Positions 24,835-31,780 of a stretch of DNA of 58,255 bases are shown piece by piece (position 1 is the first letter of the stretch; each line of letters opens with the position of its first letter). The stretch is from the NCBI GenBank assembly GCA_030649945.1, contig JAUSFE010000017.1, forward strand, positions 1 to 58,255. The letters run 5' to 3'. Under the pieces are notes generated by a model. It worked only from the letters and a program-made list of their open reading frames with translations, was not told where the DNA came from and did not search any database. Both the position numbers and the translations under genes were made by a program. Origin of the DNA: Dehalococcoidia bacterium. GTDB lineage: Bacteria; Chloroflexota; Dehalococcoidia; SM23-28-2; RBG-16-64-32.

Positions 24835-25397
24835 TCCTGCTCATCGATAACTACGACAGCTTTACCTACAACCTCTACCAGTACCTCTGTGAGCTGGGCG
24901 CTGAGGTGGAAGTGCAGCGCAACGACGCCATCGGCATAGAGGACATCGAGGTGATGGCGCCGCAGAAGATCGTCATCTCCCCCGGCCCCTGCACCCCACG
25001 CGAGGCCGGCATCAGCGTGCCGCTGGTCAAGCATTTCGCCGGCCGCGTGCCCATGCTTGGCGTCTGCCTCGGCCTGCAGTCCATCGGCGTCGCGTTCGGC
25101 GGCGTCGTGGCCGGTGCGGGCGAGATCGTGCACGGCAAGACCTCTATGGTGACGCACGACGGCAAGGGCGTCTTCCGGGGCCTCCCCAACCCCTTCGAGG
25201 CCATCCGCTACCACTCGCTCTCCATCCAGAAAGACGGCTTCCCCGCGGACGAGCTCGAGATCACGGCGGAGTCGGACAGCGGCGTGATCATGGGCGTGCG
25301 CCACAAGCGCCACCCCATCGAAGGCGTGCAGTTCCACCCGGAGTCCATCCTCACAGCCGTGGGCAAGGACCTGCTGCGCAACTTCCTGGAGATGTGA
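24831..25397 (+). CDS. trpG: Anthranilate synthase component II (glutamine amidotransferase)
   Basis: A 188-residue class I amidotransferase that supplies ammonia to TrpE and may also serve p-aminobenzoate synthesis. Catalytic Cys79 lies in [10 protein letters not shown], and the His169/Glu171 pair in FHPESIL completes the triad. The oxyanion-loop [11 protein letters not shown] is intact. Its start is duplicated upstream, and its last 43 bp are duplicated at 25736-25778. This gene is the full-length copy. Confidence 0.95.
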   Translation: MILLIDNYDSFTYNLYQYLCELGAEVEVQRNDAIGIEDIEVMAPQKIVISPGPCTPREAGISVPLVKHFAGRVPMLGVCLGLQSIGVAFGGVVAGAGEIVHGKTSMVTHDGKGVFRGLPNPFEAIRYHSLSIQKDGFPADELEITAESDSGVIMGVRHKRHPIEGVQFHPESILTAVGKDLLRNFLEM

Positions 25398-25398
25398 T

Positions 25399-25671
25399 AT
25401 GCAAAGAAGCAATTTCAGACGACAACCGTCAAAGCGAGCTTCGGTCTACCTTCCCGATGAACTTCACGAGATTCTAACGGAATTTGCAGCCCGAAAGAAT
25501 GCGAGTCTTTCGACCATCATCCTGGCAGCAATCGAGGATACTTACGAAGATGAGATCGACATTATTGCGGGCGAAATGGGCCTGGCCGAATACCTCGCGA
25601 ACCCGGAGGACTCGATCAGCATTCAGGATCTCATAGCCAAGCGGCGCAGTGTGACCCACAAGGACGTCTGA
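25399..25671 (+). CDS. Ribbon-helix-helix/CopG-like small protein
   Basis: A 90-residue protein starting one base after the trpG TGA (TGATATG). The central RASVYLPDELHEILTEFAARKNASLSTIILAAIEDTY has the beta-strand plus two-helix pattern of ribbon-helix-helix DNA-binding proteins, followed by an acidic tail. Such proteins are often antitoxins, but no toxin is adjacent. It lacks a family name I can defend. It is inserted between trpG and a duplicated trpD start and has lower GC than the trp genes around it, consistent with later arrival. Confidence 0.6.
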   Translation: MQRSNFRRQPSKRASVYLPDELHEILTEFAARKNASLSTIILAAIEDTYEDEIDIIAGEMGLAEYLANPEDSISIQDLIAKRRSVTHKDV

Positions 25672-25672
25672 C

Positions 25673-25777
25673 ATGATCCGCGAAGCCATCGCCGTGCTCG
25701 TCAATGAGTGCCGCGACCTCACCGAAGAAGAAGCCGCCGTGGGCAAGGACCTGCTGCGGAACTTCCTGGAGATGTGA
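25673..25777 (+). pseudogene. In-frame fusion of a trpD 5' fragment to a trpG 3' fragment
   Basis: Codons 1-21 copy the start of trpD (26300 onwards) at about 88% nucleotide identity, most differences being silent. The rest copies the last codons of trpG (25356-25397) with one mismatch. The join is in frame, so a 34-residue ORF beginning MIREAIAVLVNE and ending LLRNFLEM results. Its TGA overlaps the ATG of the next gene. It records a recombination or duplication between trpG-trpD junctions. Confidence 0.85.
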
Positions 25778-26298
25778 TGTCAGCGCCCGAAGCGCTTACT
25801 TTGGTGGTCCTAACCGCGACGTTGCTCGGTGTACTCTGGTATGCATGGGAGGCGCGGAAGCAGGCCAAGGCTAGCCGGAAAATGGCACGGGAAATGCAGG
25901 AAGCAAGGTATTCGGGGGCGAAGCCCTTTGTTGACTTCAGGCCGCGCGACTTCAGCGCGTGTGATTGGTTACGAATGGGAGTGGGCGGCCGTCCCCCCTC
26001 CAACGTGGACTGCCGCCTCAGAAATGTGGGGACGGGGCCGGCCCTGAATGTGACGTTCCGGGTCAGCCTAAGCAACGGACAGGAAGGAACGCGGCAGATA
26101 GGAGTGCTGGGGGCAGGAGAAGAGATGCCGCAGCCGGACAACATACTCCTAGAGCTTCAAGAAGGCGGCGAAGCGGTGGCGCGGGTGAATTACGACGACG
26201 TCTTCGGACGATGCTGGGAATCAAGACTGAGGATACCGATCCACGAGGAGTTCGTCGAACCCTGGCGGGTCGAAATTGGCGAAGGCCCAGGCAAGTGA
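25777..26298 (+). CDS. Membrane-anchored protein of unknown function
   Basis: A 173-residue protein whose ATG 25777 overlaps the upstream mini-ORF stop (TGATG). One N-terminal transmembrane helix (TLVVLTATLLGVLWYAW) is followed by a short coiled, Lys/Arg-rich stretch (RKQAKASRKMAREMQ) and a beta-rich domain (DCRLRNVGTGPALNVTFRV) that resembles an immunoglobulin-like fold. I do not recognise the family beyond this architecture. It ends 1 bp before the true trpD start. Confidence 0.65.
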   Translation: MSAPEALTLVVLTATLLGVLWYAWEARKQAKASRKMAREMQEARYSGAKPFVDFRPRDFSACDWLRMGVGGRPPSNVDCRLRNVGTGPALNVTFRVSLSNGQEGTRQIGVLGAGEEMPQPDNILLELQEGGEAVARVNYDDVFGRCWESRLRIPIHEEFVEPWRVEIGEGPGK

Positions 26299-26299
26299 C

Positions 26300-27316
26300 A
26301 TGATCCGCGAAGCCATCGCCGCGCTCGTCAACGAACGCCGCGACCTTACCGAAGAGGAGGCGGCCGCCGCCATGCGCGCGGTCTTCGCCGGCGAGGCCAC
26401 GCCTGCCCAGCTCGCCGCCTTCCTCGTCGCGCTCCGCCTCAAGGGCGAGACCGTGGACGAGGTCGTGGGCATGGCCCGCGTCATGCGTGACCACGCCCTG
26501 CGCGTGGACGTGCCGGGCCCGCTCCTGGACACCTGCGGCACCGGCGGCGCCGGGCGCGGCACCTTCAACGTCTCCACCGCCGCCGCCTTCGTCGCGGCCG
26601 GCGCCGGCGCCCGCGTCGCCAAGCACGGCAACCGCGCCATGAGCAGCGCCTGCGGCTCCGCCGACGTGCTGGAGGCGCTGGGCGCGAAGATCGACCTGAC
26701 GCCGGAGCAGGTGGCGCAGTGCATCCAGAAAACCGGCTTCGGGTTCATGTTCGCCCAGGCCTTCCACCCGGCCATGAAGTACGCCGCCCCCGTGCGCCGG
26801 GAGATCGGCGTGCGCACCGTCTTCAACATCCTGGGCCCGCTCACCAACCCCGCGGGCGCCGACTGCCAGCTCCTGGGCGTCGCCCGCCCGGAGATCGCCG
26901 GCCTCATGGCCGATGCCCTCCTCCGGCTCGGCAGCCGTCATGTGCTCGTCGTCCACGGCCACGGCGGCATCGACGAGCTCTCCCTCAGCGGCCCCACCAG
27001 CGTGTACGAGGTCTCCGGCGGCGCCAGCCGCTCCTACAGCGTCTCGCCGGAGGACGCCGGGCTGCCGCGCGCGGCGGAGGGCGCCATCAAGGGCGGCACG
27101 CCGGAACAGAACGCCGCGGCCCTAACCGCCGTGCTGAGCGGCGAGCGCGGCCCCCTGCGCGACGTCGTCGTGCTCAACGCCGCCGCCGCCCTCCTCGCCG
27201 CCGACATCGCCCGCGACCTCAAGGAAGCCGCCCGCCTCGCCGCTGCCGCCATCGACTCCGGCGCCGCCGGGGAACGGATGCGGGCCTTCGTGGAGCTATC
27301 CCGGAGCTTTGGGTGA
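26300..27316 (+). CDS. trpD: Anthranilate phosphoribosyltransferase
   Basis: A 338-residue enzyme that joins anthranilate to phosphoribosyl pyrophosphate. I use ATG 26300 (MIREAIAALVNERRDL), matching the duplicated copy at 25673; a longer frame exists but overlaps the preceding gene. The diphosphate-binding DTCGTGGAGRGTFNVSTAAAFVAAGAG, KHGNRAMSSACGSADVLEALG, and GVRTVFNILGPLTNPA motifs are all present. Confidence 0.95.
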   Translation: MIREAIAALVNERRDLTEEEAAAAMRAVFAGEATPAQLAAFLVALRLKGETVDEVVGMARVMRDHALRVDVPGPLLDTCGTGGAGRGTFNVSTAAAFVAAGAGARVAKHGNRAMSSACGSADVLEALGAKIDLTPEQVAQCIQKTGFGFMFAQAFHPAMKYAAPVRREIGVRTVFNILGPLTNPAGADCQLLGVARPEIAGLMADALLRLGSRHVLVVHGHGGIDELSLSGPTSVYEVSGGASRSYSVSPEDAGLPRAAEGAIKGGTPEQNAAALTAVLSGERGPLRDVVVLNAAAALLAADIARDLKEAARLAAAAIDSGAAGERMRAFVELSRSFG

Positions 27317-27336
27317 CGGCATGCGGATCACCAAAA

Positions 27337-27408
27337 CAAGTCGCGCATGTCGTTGCGCACGAGGATGATAGACTGATGGTTGTCGCCGTCTACGTCTTCT
27401 ATTTCTGA
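27337..27408 (+). pseudogene. Relic of a DUF4258-like gene (C-terminus only)
   Basis: A short frame ending at TGA 27406-27408 reads QVAHVVAHEDDRLMVVAVYVF, like the last beta-strand of DUF4258 proteins, which commonly end with an IVVVTVY-type strand. DUF4258 genes frequently precede DUF2283 genes, and a DUF2283 gene starts 11 bp downstream. No upstream start or body of the gene remains after trpD. The call is tentative given the short length. Confidence 0.4.
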
Positions 27409-27418
27409 GGCGAACGCC

Positions 27419-27634
27419 ATGAGAATCACGTACGACCCATCGGTAGACGCACTTTATATCCGGTTCATCGAGGATCAGCTGGAATGCCGGGTGATACGAC
27501 TGAACGACCAGGTCGCGGTCGATATCGGGCCCGGCGAGCAGGTGGTCGGGATAGAGGTGCTGGACGCCAGCGAGGTCCTGGAAGGGCTGCGCGACCGGAA
27601 AGTGCACCTCGAGAACCTGACGGCCGCCTCCTGA
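27419..27634 (+). CDS. DUF2283 small protein
   Basis: A 71-residue protein starting MRITYDPSVDALYIRFIED, with the later DQVAVDIGPGEQVVGIEVLDASE block, which is the standard DUF2283 profile. The family has no proven activity, but it is often encoded beside DUF4258 proteins in toxin-antitoxin-like pairs. ATG 27419 is preceded by a GAGGCG site. It lies between trpD and the tandem repeats upstream of trpC. Confidence 0.85.
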   Translation: MRITYDPSVDALYIRFIEDQLECRVIRLNDQVAVDIGPGEQVVGIEVLDASEVLEGLRDRKVHLENLTAAS

Positions 27635-27647
27635 GGCGACCCAGTAG

Positions 27648-27870
27648 GGAGGTACCTTCAGGTGCCTCCAACCGGGGCGGGGTGGGGTGCCCCCTGCCCT
27701 GAGCCTGCCGAAGGGTGCCTCCAACCGGGGCGGGGTGGGGTGCCCCCTGCCCTGAGCCTGCCGAAGGGTGCCTCCAACCGGGGCGGGGTGGGGTGTGCCC
27801 CCTGCCCTGAGCCTGCCGAAGGGTGCCTCCAACCGGGGCGGGGTGGGGTGCCTCCGGCCCTGCGCCGTCC
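27648..27870. repeat. 53-bp tandem array preceded by a palindrome
   Basis: A GGAGGTACC/GGTGCCTCC palindrome (27648-27669) is followed by repeats starting at 27661, 27714, 27767 and 27822 (periods 53, 53, 55), the last partial. Each unit contains gcctccaaccggggcggggtgggg and a ccctgagcctgccgaag block. The same palindrome and cctccaaccggggcgggg start recur at 54908. The array fills the trpD-trpC gap and ends about 30 bp before the trpC ATG. Confidence 0.9.
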
Positions 27871-27897
27871 GCCGCCCTGCCGTGCGATAATCCACCC

Positions 27898-28701
27898 ATG
27901 ACCCAGACCACCGACACCATCCTCGACCGCATCGTCGCCCACAAGCGCGACGAGCTCGCCGCGGCGCGCGCCGCCGTCCCGCTCGCCGCCATGCAGGCCC
28001 GCGCCGCCGGGGCGCCCGCTGCGCGCGACTTCGCGGCCGCCCTGCGCCGCCCCACGATCGCCCTCATCGCGGAGGTCAAGCAGGCCTCGCCCTCCCGCGG
28101 CCTCCTGCGCGCGGACTTTGACCCCGTCTGGCTGGCCCGGCAGTACGCGGCGGGCGGCGCGTCCGCCGTCTCCGTGCTCACGGACGAGAAGCACTTCCAG
28201 GGCTCGCTCGCGCACCTCGCAGACATCCGGCAGGCCCTGCCCGCAGGCCCGCCGCTCCTGCGCAAGGACGTCCTCTTCGACGAATACCAGCTCTACGAGG
28301 CGCGCGCCCACGGCGCAGACGCCGCCCTGCTCATCGTCGCCGTCCTGGAGCAACCCCTCCTGACGCAGCTCATAGCGCTCGCCCGCGGGCTCGGCATGGC
28401 CGCGCTGCAGGAGGTCCACGACGAAGGCGAGATGGGGCGGGCGCTGAAGGCAAACGCGGAGGTCATCGGCATCAACAACCGCGACCTGCGCACCTTCGAG
28501 GTGGACCTGGCGACCACCGAGCGCCTGCGCCCGCTCGCGCCGGCGGACGCCACCGTCGTCGCCGAAAGCGGCATCTGCACCCGCGACGACATGCGCCGCC
28601 TGGAGGCCTGCGGCGTCCACGCCGCCCTCATCGGCGAGGCGCTGGTGACGGCGCCGGACCCGGCGGCCAAGCTGCGGGAGCTGCTGGGACATCGAGACTA
28701 A
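27898..28701 (+). CDS. trpC: Indole-3-glycerol phosphate synthase
   Basis: A 267-residue TIM-barrel enzyme. ATG 27898 is used; the upstream in-frame extension is made of repeat sequence. The ALIAEVKQASPSRGLLRADF motif with its catalytic Lys, the LLRKDVLFDEYQLYEARAHGAD segment and GINNRDLRTFEVD are conserved IGPS motifs. The enzyme closes the indole ring before the tryptophan synthase step. Confidence 0.95.
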   Translation: MTQTTDTILDRIVAHKRDELAAARAAVPLAAMQARAAGAPAARDFAAALRRPTIALIAEVKQASPSRGLLRADFDPVWLARQYAAGGASAVSVLTDEKHFQGSLAHLADIRQALPAGPPLLRKDVLFDEYQLYEARAHGADAALLIVAVLEQPLLTQLIALARGLGMAALQEVHDEGEMGRALKANAEVIGINNRDLRTFEVDLATTERLRPLAPADATVVAESGICTRDDMRRLEACGVHAALIGEALVTAPDPAAKLRELLGHRD

Positions 28702-28711
28702 GGAGGGCCTA

Positions 28712-29680
28712 ATGGCACAACAACGTCGGAAGGATTACCAATGGGTGGCCATAACCGGACGCTACTCCCGCCCCGACAGGAAGGGAACGATCGCCTTCCA
28801 CGGGGAACCGCTCAAGGATCAAGCGGGGCAGGTCATTCTCGACGCTGAAGGGAATCCGTTCTCCTCAGTGGGGAATTACATCTCCGATCAGCGCCTGTCC
28901 GAGGGCGACGTCGAAGCGGTCATCGAGTTTTCGAAATTCGGCCCTTACGAAGCCTGCGAAGTCATCGTGTATTACGAACCGGAGACGAAATCCATGATCA
29001 CCGCGGGTCTCGGTGCCGGGGGCGCCTTCAACGTCCGCTATTTCGATGGTCGAGAGTGGAAGACACATTTCGTGAGTGGCGACCGCCGCAATCTAGCTGC
29101 GGATGTACAGTATCATCTCCTAGTGCGCCGCGTGGCCAATACCATCACCATGATCGTAGATGGTGTGGTTATCGCAAGGACAAGCCTGCCGTTCACGTTT
29201 CCGGAGAGTCAGATCGGCCTCTGGTGTCTGAGCTCTTCAGATATCCGCATAAGAGACTTCAGAGTTTCCGCGCATCGCCCGAAGGCCTTCGTGGTGATGC
29301 AGTTCTCGGCACCCTACAACGAGTTGTGTCAAGACGTGATCAAGCCCGTATGTGCTGAGTTCCATATCGAGGTGGAGCGTGAGGATGAAACACCGGGCCC
29401 AGGCTTCATCATTCAGGATGTGGTCAGAAAGATCGAGGAAGCGACGCTGATCATCGCGGACATCACACCGTCCAACTCGAATGTGTTCTTCGAGGTCGGG
29501 TACGCCTATGCCGTTAGACGACCCACAATTCTCGTTGCCGAGAGACAGTCTCAGTTGCCGTTCGACGTGTCGGGACTCCGCACCTTGTTCTACGAGAATA
29601 CGATTGCCGGGAAGAGCAAGTTCGAGCAGGGCCTCAGGGCGTACATCGATGCGATATTGCGTCCGCAAGGTATCCCCTAG
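28712..29680 (+). CDS. LamG-like plus deoxyribosyltransferase/TIR-like domain protein
   Basis: A 322-residue protein starting ten bases after the trpC stop, after a GGAGGG site. Residues ~1-185 look like a concanavalin/LamG-type or DUF1080-type beta-sandwich (VEAVIEFSKF, YHLLVRRVANTITMIVDGVVIA, ESQIGLWCLSSSDIRIRDF). From ~190, AFVVMQFSAPYNELCQDVIKP, EEATLIIADITPSNSNVFFEVGYAYAVRRP and LPFDVSGLRT match the nucleoside 2-deoxyribosyltransferase-like/TIR-like fold. The Glu in FFEVGYA sits where many TIR-related NAD hydrolases have the catalytic Glu. Such domains often act as anti-phage effectors. Function is unproven; it is the least biosynthetic gene in the cluster. Confidence 0.7.
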   Translation: MAQQRRKDYQWVAITGRYSRPDRKGTIAFHGEPLKDQAGQVILDAEGNPFSSVGNYISDQRLSEGDVEAVIEFSKFGPYEACEVIVYYEPETKSMITAGLGAGGAFNVRYFDGREWKTHFVSGDRRNLAADVQYHLLVRRVANTITMIVDGVVIARTSLPFTFPESQIGLWCLSSSDIRIRDFRVSAHRPKAFVVMQFSAPYNELCQDVIKPVCAEFHIEVEREDETPGPGFIIQDVVRKIEEATLIIADITPSNSNVFFEVGYAYAVRRPTILVAERQSQLPFDVSGLRTLFYENTIAGKSKFEQGLRAYIDAILRPQGIP

Positions 29681-29683
29681 CCC

Positions 29684-30403
29684 ATGTCCCTCCAACCTCC
29701 AGCCTCCAACGTCCAGCCTCCAACTCGCACCCTCGTCAAGATCTGCGGCATCTCTGACCCGAAGCACGCGCGCCTGGCCGCCGCCTATGGCGCCGACTTC
29801 ATCGGCATGGTCTTCGCGCCCTCGCAGCGCCAGGTGACCCTGGGTCAGGCCAAGCGCATCGCCGCCGCCCTGCGCCGGGACGGCAGCCGCATCGCGACGT
29901 CCGCCGCCACGGCGGGCATCGAGGCGGCCCTGCGGGAGCGCCGCCCGCTCCTCGCCGGCGTCTTCGCCGACCAGGACGCCGATACCATCAACGCCATCGC
30001 CGCCGACTGCGCGCTGGACCTCGTGCAGCTCTCGGGCTCGGAGCCCTGGGAGATGTGCGGCCTCCTCAACCGCCCCGTCTTCAAGTGCATGAAAGTGCGC
30101 GGCGGCCAGACGGCGGACGAGGTGCTGGCGGGCGCCGGCGACGGGGGCATCGTGCTCCTGGACCCCTACGTCGAAGGCGCCTACGGCGGCACCGGCCGCA
30201 CCCTGGACTGGCGCCTGGCAGCGGCGGTAGCCCGCGCCCGGCCCACGGTGCTGGCCGGCGGCCTCACCCCGGACAACGTGGCCGAGGCCGTGCAAACGGT
30301 CGCGCCCTGGGCCGTTGACGTCTCCTCTGGCGTAGAGACGGACGGCGTGAAGGACCCGGAGAAGATCCGCGCCTTCATCCAGGCCGCGAAGGAGGCGATA
30401 TAG
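29684..30403 (+). CDS. trpF: Phosphoribosylanthranilate isomerase
   Basis: A 239-residue TIM-barrel enzyme. The conserved start is TLVKICGISDPKHARLAAAYGADFIGMVF, preceded by an extra ~15 residues (MSLQPPASNVQPPTR) encoded by a short tandem repeat array. GTGRTLDWRL and LAGGLTPDNV with DVSSGVET are the phosphate-binding motifs. The enzyme is longer than usual, partly because of the Arg/Ala insert around DGSRIATSAATAGIEAAL. Alternative start codons inside the core are not evident, so the repeat probably supplies the start. Confidence 0.93.
   Translation: MSLQPPASNVQPPTRTLVKICGISDPKHARLAAAYGADFIGMVFAPSQRQVTLGQAKRIAAALRRDGSRIATSAATAGIEAALRERRPLLAGVFADQDADTINAIAADCALDLVQLSGSEPWEMCGLLNRPVFKCMKVRGGQTADEVLAGAGDGGIVLLDPYVEGAYGGTGRTLDWRLAAAVARARPTVLAGGLTPDNVAEAVQTVAPWAVDVSSGVETDGVKDPEKIRAFIQAAKEAI
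29688..29724. repeat. Short tandem repeat (cctccaac type) inside the start of trpF
   Basis: Units of 7-8 bp (cctccaac, ctccag, cctccaac, gtccag, cctccaac) encode residues 2-14 of TrpF. They are the inverse of the ttggagg units after trpE (24562-24590). Confidence 0.75.
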
Positions 30404-30410
30404 ACCGCAG

Positions 30411-30419
30411 TGCTATAAT
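30411..30419 (+). promoter_or_regulatory. Extended -10 promoter before the SRPBCC gene
   Basis: TGC followed by a perfect TATAAT (30414-30419) lies 8 bp after the trpF stop and 38 bp before the next ATG. There is no strong -35, which is acceptable for an extended -10. The downstream genes may therefore not depend only on the T-box. Confidence 0.5.
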
Positions 30420-30456
30420 CCTCGCCGCCAACGCACCAAAGTGAAGGAGGGTCGCC

Positions 30457-30897
30457 ATGCCCGCAATCGAGCGCCAGATCACGATAAACGCCTCGCCCGA
30501 GCAGGTCTACCGCTACGTGTCCGACATCGCACGACACCCGGAGTGGGCTGGCCACGACCTCAAGATAGAGAGTACGTCCCCGGGTCCGGTGGCGGTTGGG
30601 TCGACCTTCACCTCGATAGGCCACCAGATGGGAGAGCACAAAGCGCAGGTCAGGGTAACGGAGCTTCAGCCCAACTCTAGCGTTGTGTTCGAAGCCGAAG
30701 ACGATACCGGCCACTTCCGCCACTACTTCCGCTTGCAGGCCGGGGACGGCGGCACGCTGCTGACCAAGGGGTCTGATCCGTTGCGGCTATCGCTGATGCT
30801 CAAGCTGCTCATGCCCATCGGGCGCCTTTACATGGTGCCCCGCGGCCTGGACGGCGATTTGCGGCGCATCAAGGCGAGGCTGGAGGCTTCCAGCTGA
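30457..30897 (+). CDS. SRPBCC-family protein (polyketide cyclase/START-like)
   Basis: A 146-residue protein with the helix-grip fold pattern: IERQITINASPEQVYRYVSDIARHPEW at the start, a central beta-sheet, and a long C-terminal helix (GLDGDLRRIKARLE). The family binds hydrophobic ligands; no substrate can be proposed. ATG 30457 follows a GAAGGAGG site. It stands between trpF and the toxin-antitoxin pair. Confidence 0.85.
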   Translation: MPAIERQITINASPEQVYRYVSDIARHPEWAGHDLKIESTSPGPVAVGSTFTSIGHQMGEHKAQVRVTELQPNSSVVFEAEDDTGHFRHYFRLQAGDGGTLLTKGSDPLRLSLMLKLLMPIGRLYMVPRGLDGDLRRIKARLEASS

Positions 30898-30908
30898 ATG
30901 GCGGCTGC

Positions 30909-30937
30909 TTGACAGTTGCTTTAGAACGCTTTAAGTT
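30909..30937 (+). promoter_or_regulatory. Promoter of the wHTH-PIN pair, near-leaderless
   Basis: TTGACA (30909-30914) and TAAGTT (30932-30937) are 17 bp apart. Transcription would begin near 30944, within a few bases of ATG 30947, so the message would be essentially leaderless. The spacer and flanks contain repeated ttgctt blocks that could be operator sites for the encoded antitoxin. Confidence 0.6.
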
Positions 30938-30946
30938 GCTTGTGCA

Positions 30947-31333
30947 ATGAAAGTCGCAGACGCTGCCAGGCACGCAGCCAGAGGCCGCATTTCGCCCTTG
31001 AAGGCCCGAGTCCTGGACTATATTCAGGAGCGCCCCGAGGAGGTCTTCACCTACAGAGACGCCGATCTTGTCAGCGCCCTCGGCCTCAAGCCCGGCGCCC
31101 TCTCGTTTACCCTCTGGTCGCTGGAACGGGACGGCCTCATCGACAAGGCGCAGCTGAACGGCCACACGTACTTCGGAGCGCACGCGGCGATCGCTGAGCT
31201 GCGCCGGCAGAAGGGCGAGCAACCGCAGGGCCCATGGGAGCTGGCGCGCCAGAACCTGGAGAGGATCCGCGCGCGCGTCGGTAACATCGATACCCTGGAA
31301 CTGCTCGACGCCGTCCGCGGCCCGTGGGACTAG
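30947..31333 (+). CDS. Winged-helix antitoxin-like protein
   Basis: A 128-residue protein. SPLKARVLDYIQERPEEVFTYRDADLVSALGLKPGALSFTLWSLERDGLIDKAQLNGHTYFG is a winged-helix DNA-binding domain: recognition helix, then a beta hairpin. The C-terminal ~45 residues (ELARQNLERIRARVGNIDTLELL) are helical and would be the toxin-binding part. It ends directly against the start of the PIN-domain gene. Together they form a two-gene toxin-antitoxin pair in which this gene likely represses the operon. Confidence 0.7.
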   Translation: MKVADAARHAARGRISPLKARVLDYIQERPEEVFTYRDADLVSALGLKPGALSFTLWSLERDGLIDKAQLNGHTYFGAHAAIAELRRQKGEQPQGPWELARQNLERIRARVGNIDTLELLDAVRGPWD

Positions 31334-31780
31334 ATGCCCGAGCTGCGCGTCTGCCTGGATGCCAGCTTTGTCGTGGCGTGGCTCTTGCCTGAGGAGTTCA
31401 CCGCGCGCGCGTTCGCGCTGAGGGAGGAGTGGGAAGGGAAGAGCGCGGAACTCATCGCCCCCCCTCTTCTCCCCATGGAAACCGGCTCCGTACTCCGGCA
31501 GGCGATACATCGCGGGCGGGTAAGTGCAGAAGAGGGCGAGGAAGCATTCCGGCAGTTCCGTCAGATGCGTATTCGCATCACCGAGCCGCAAGCGTTATTG
31601 GACCGTGCGTGGGAACTGGGCCGCACCCTGAACGCCCCCCGGCTGTACGATATGTTCTACCTTGCGCTGGCGAATATTGAGCAGTGCGAGCTGTGGACCG
31701 GCGACAAACGCCTGTTCAACGCATCACGTGGCCAGTACTCGGCCGTGAACTATCTGGGAGACTATGCGCGCGCTCCCTGA
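31334..31780 (+). CDS. PIN-domain ribonuclease toxin (VapC-like)
   Basis: A 148-residue protein. The N-terminal [16 protein letters not shown] holds the first acidic residue of the PIN active site; [22 protein letters not shown], and [12 protein letters not shown] provide the other acidic residues. VapC toxins cleave tRNA or rRNA. The start codon follows immediately after the antitoxin stop. Its last 17 bases overlap the start of trpB, so trpB translation may depend on it. Confidence 0.85.
   Translation: MPELRVCLDASFVVAWLLPEEFTARAFALREEWEGKSAELIAPPLLPMETGSVLRQAIHRGRVSAEEGEEAFRQFRQMRIRITEPQALLDRAWELGRTLNAPRLYDMFYLALANIEQCELWTGDKRLFNASRGQYSAVNYLGDYARAP

Noticed and set aside
27661..27860. Possible CRISPR array
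   Set aside because: Units are contiguous 53-bp repeats without unique spacers and no cas genes are present.
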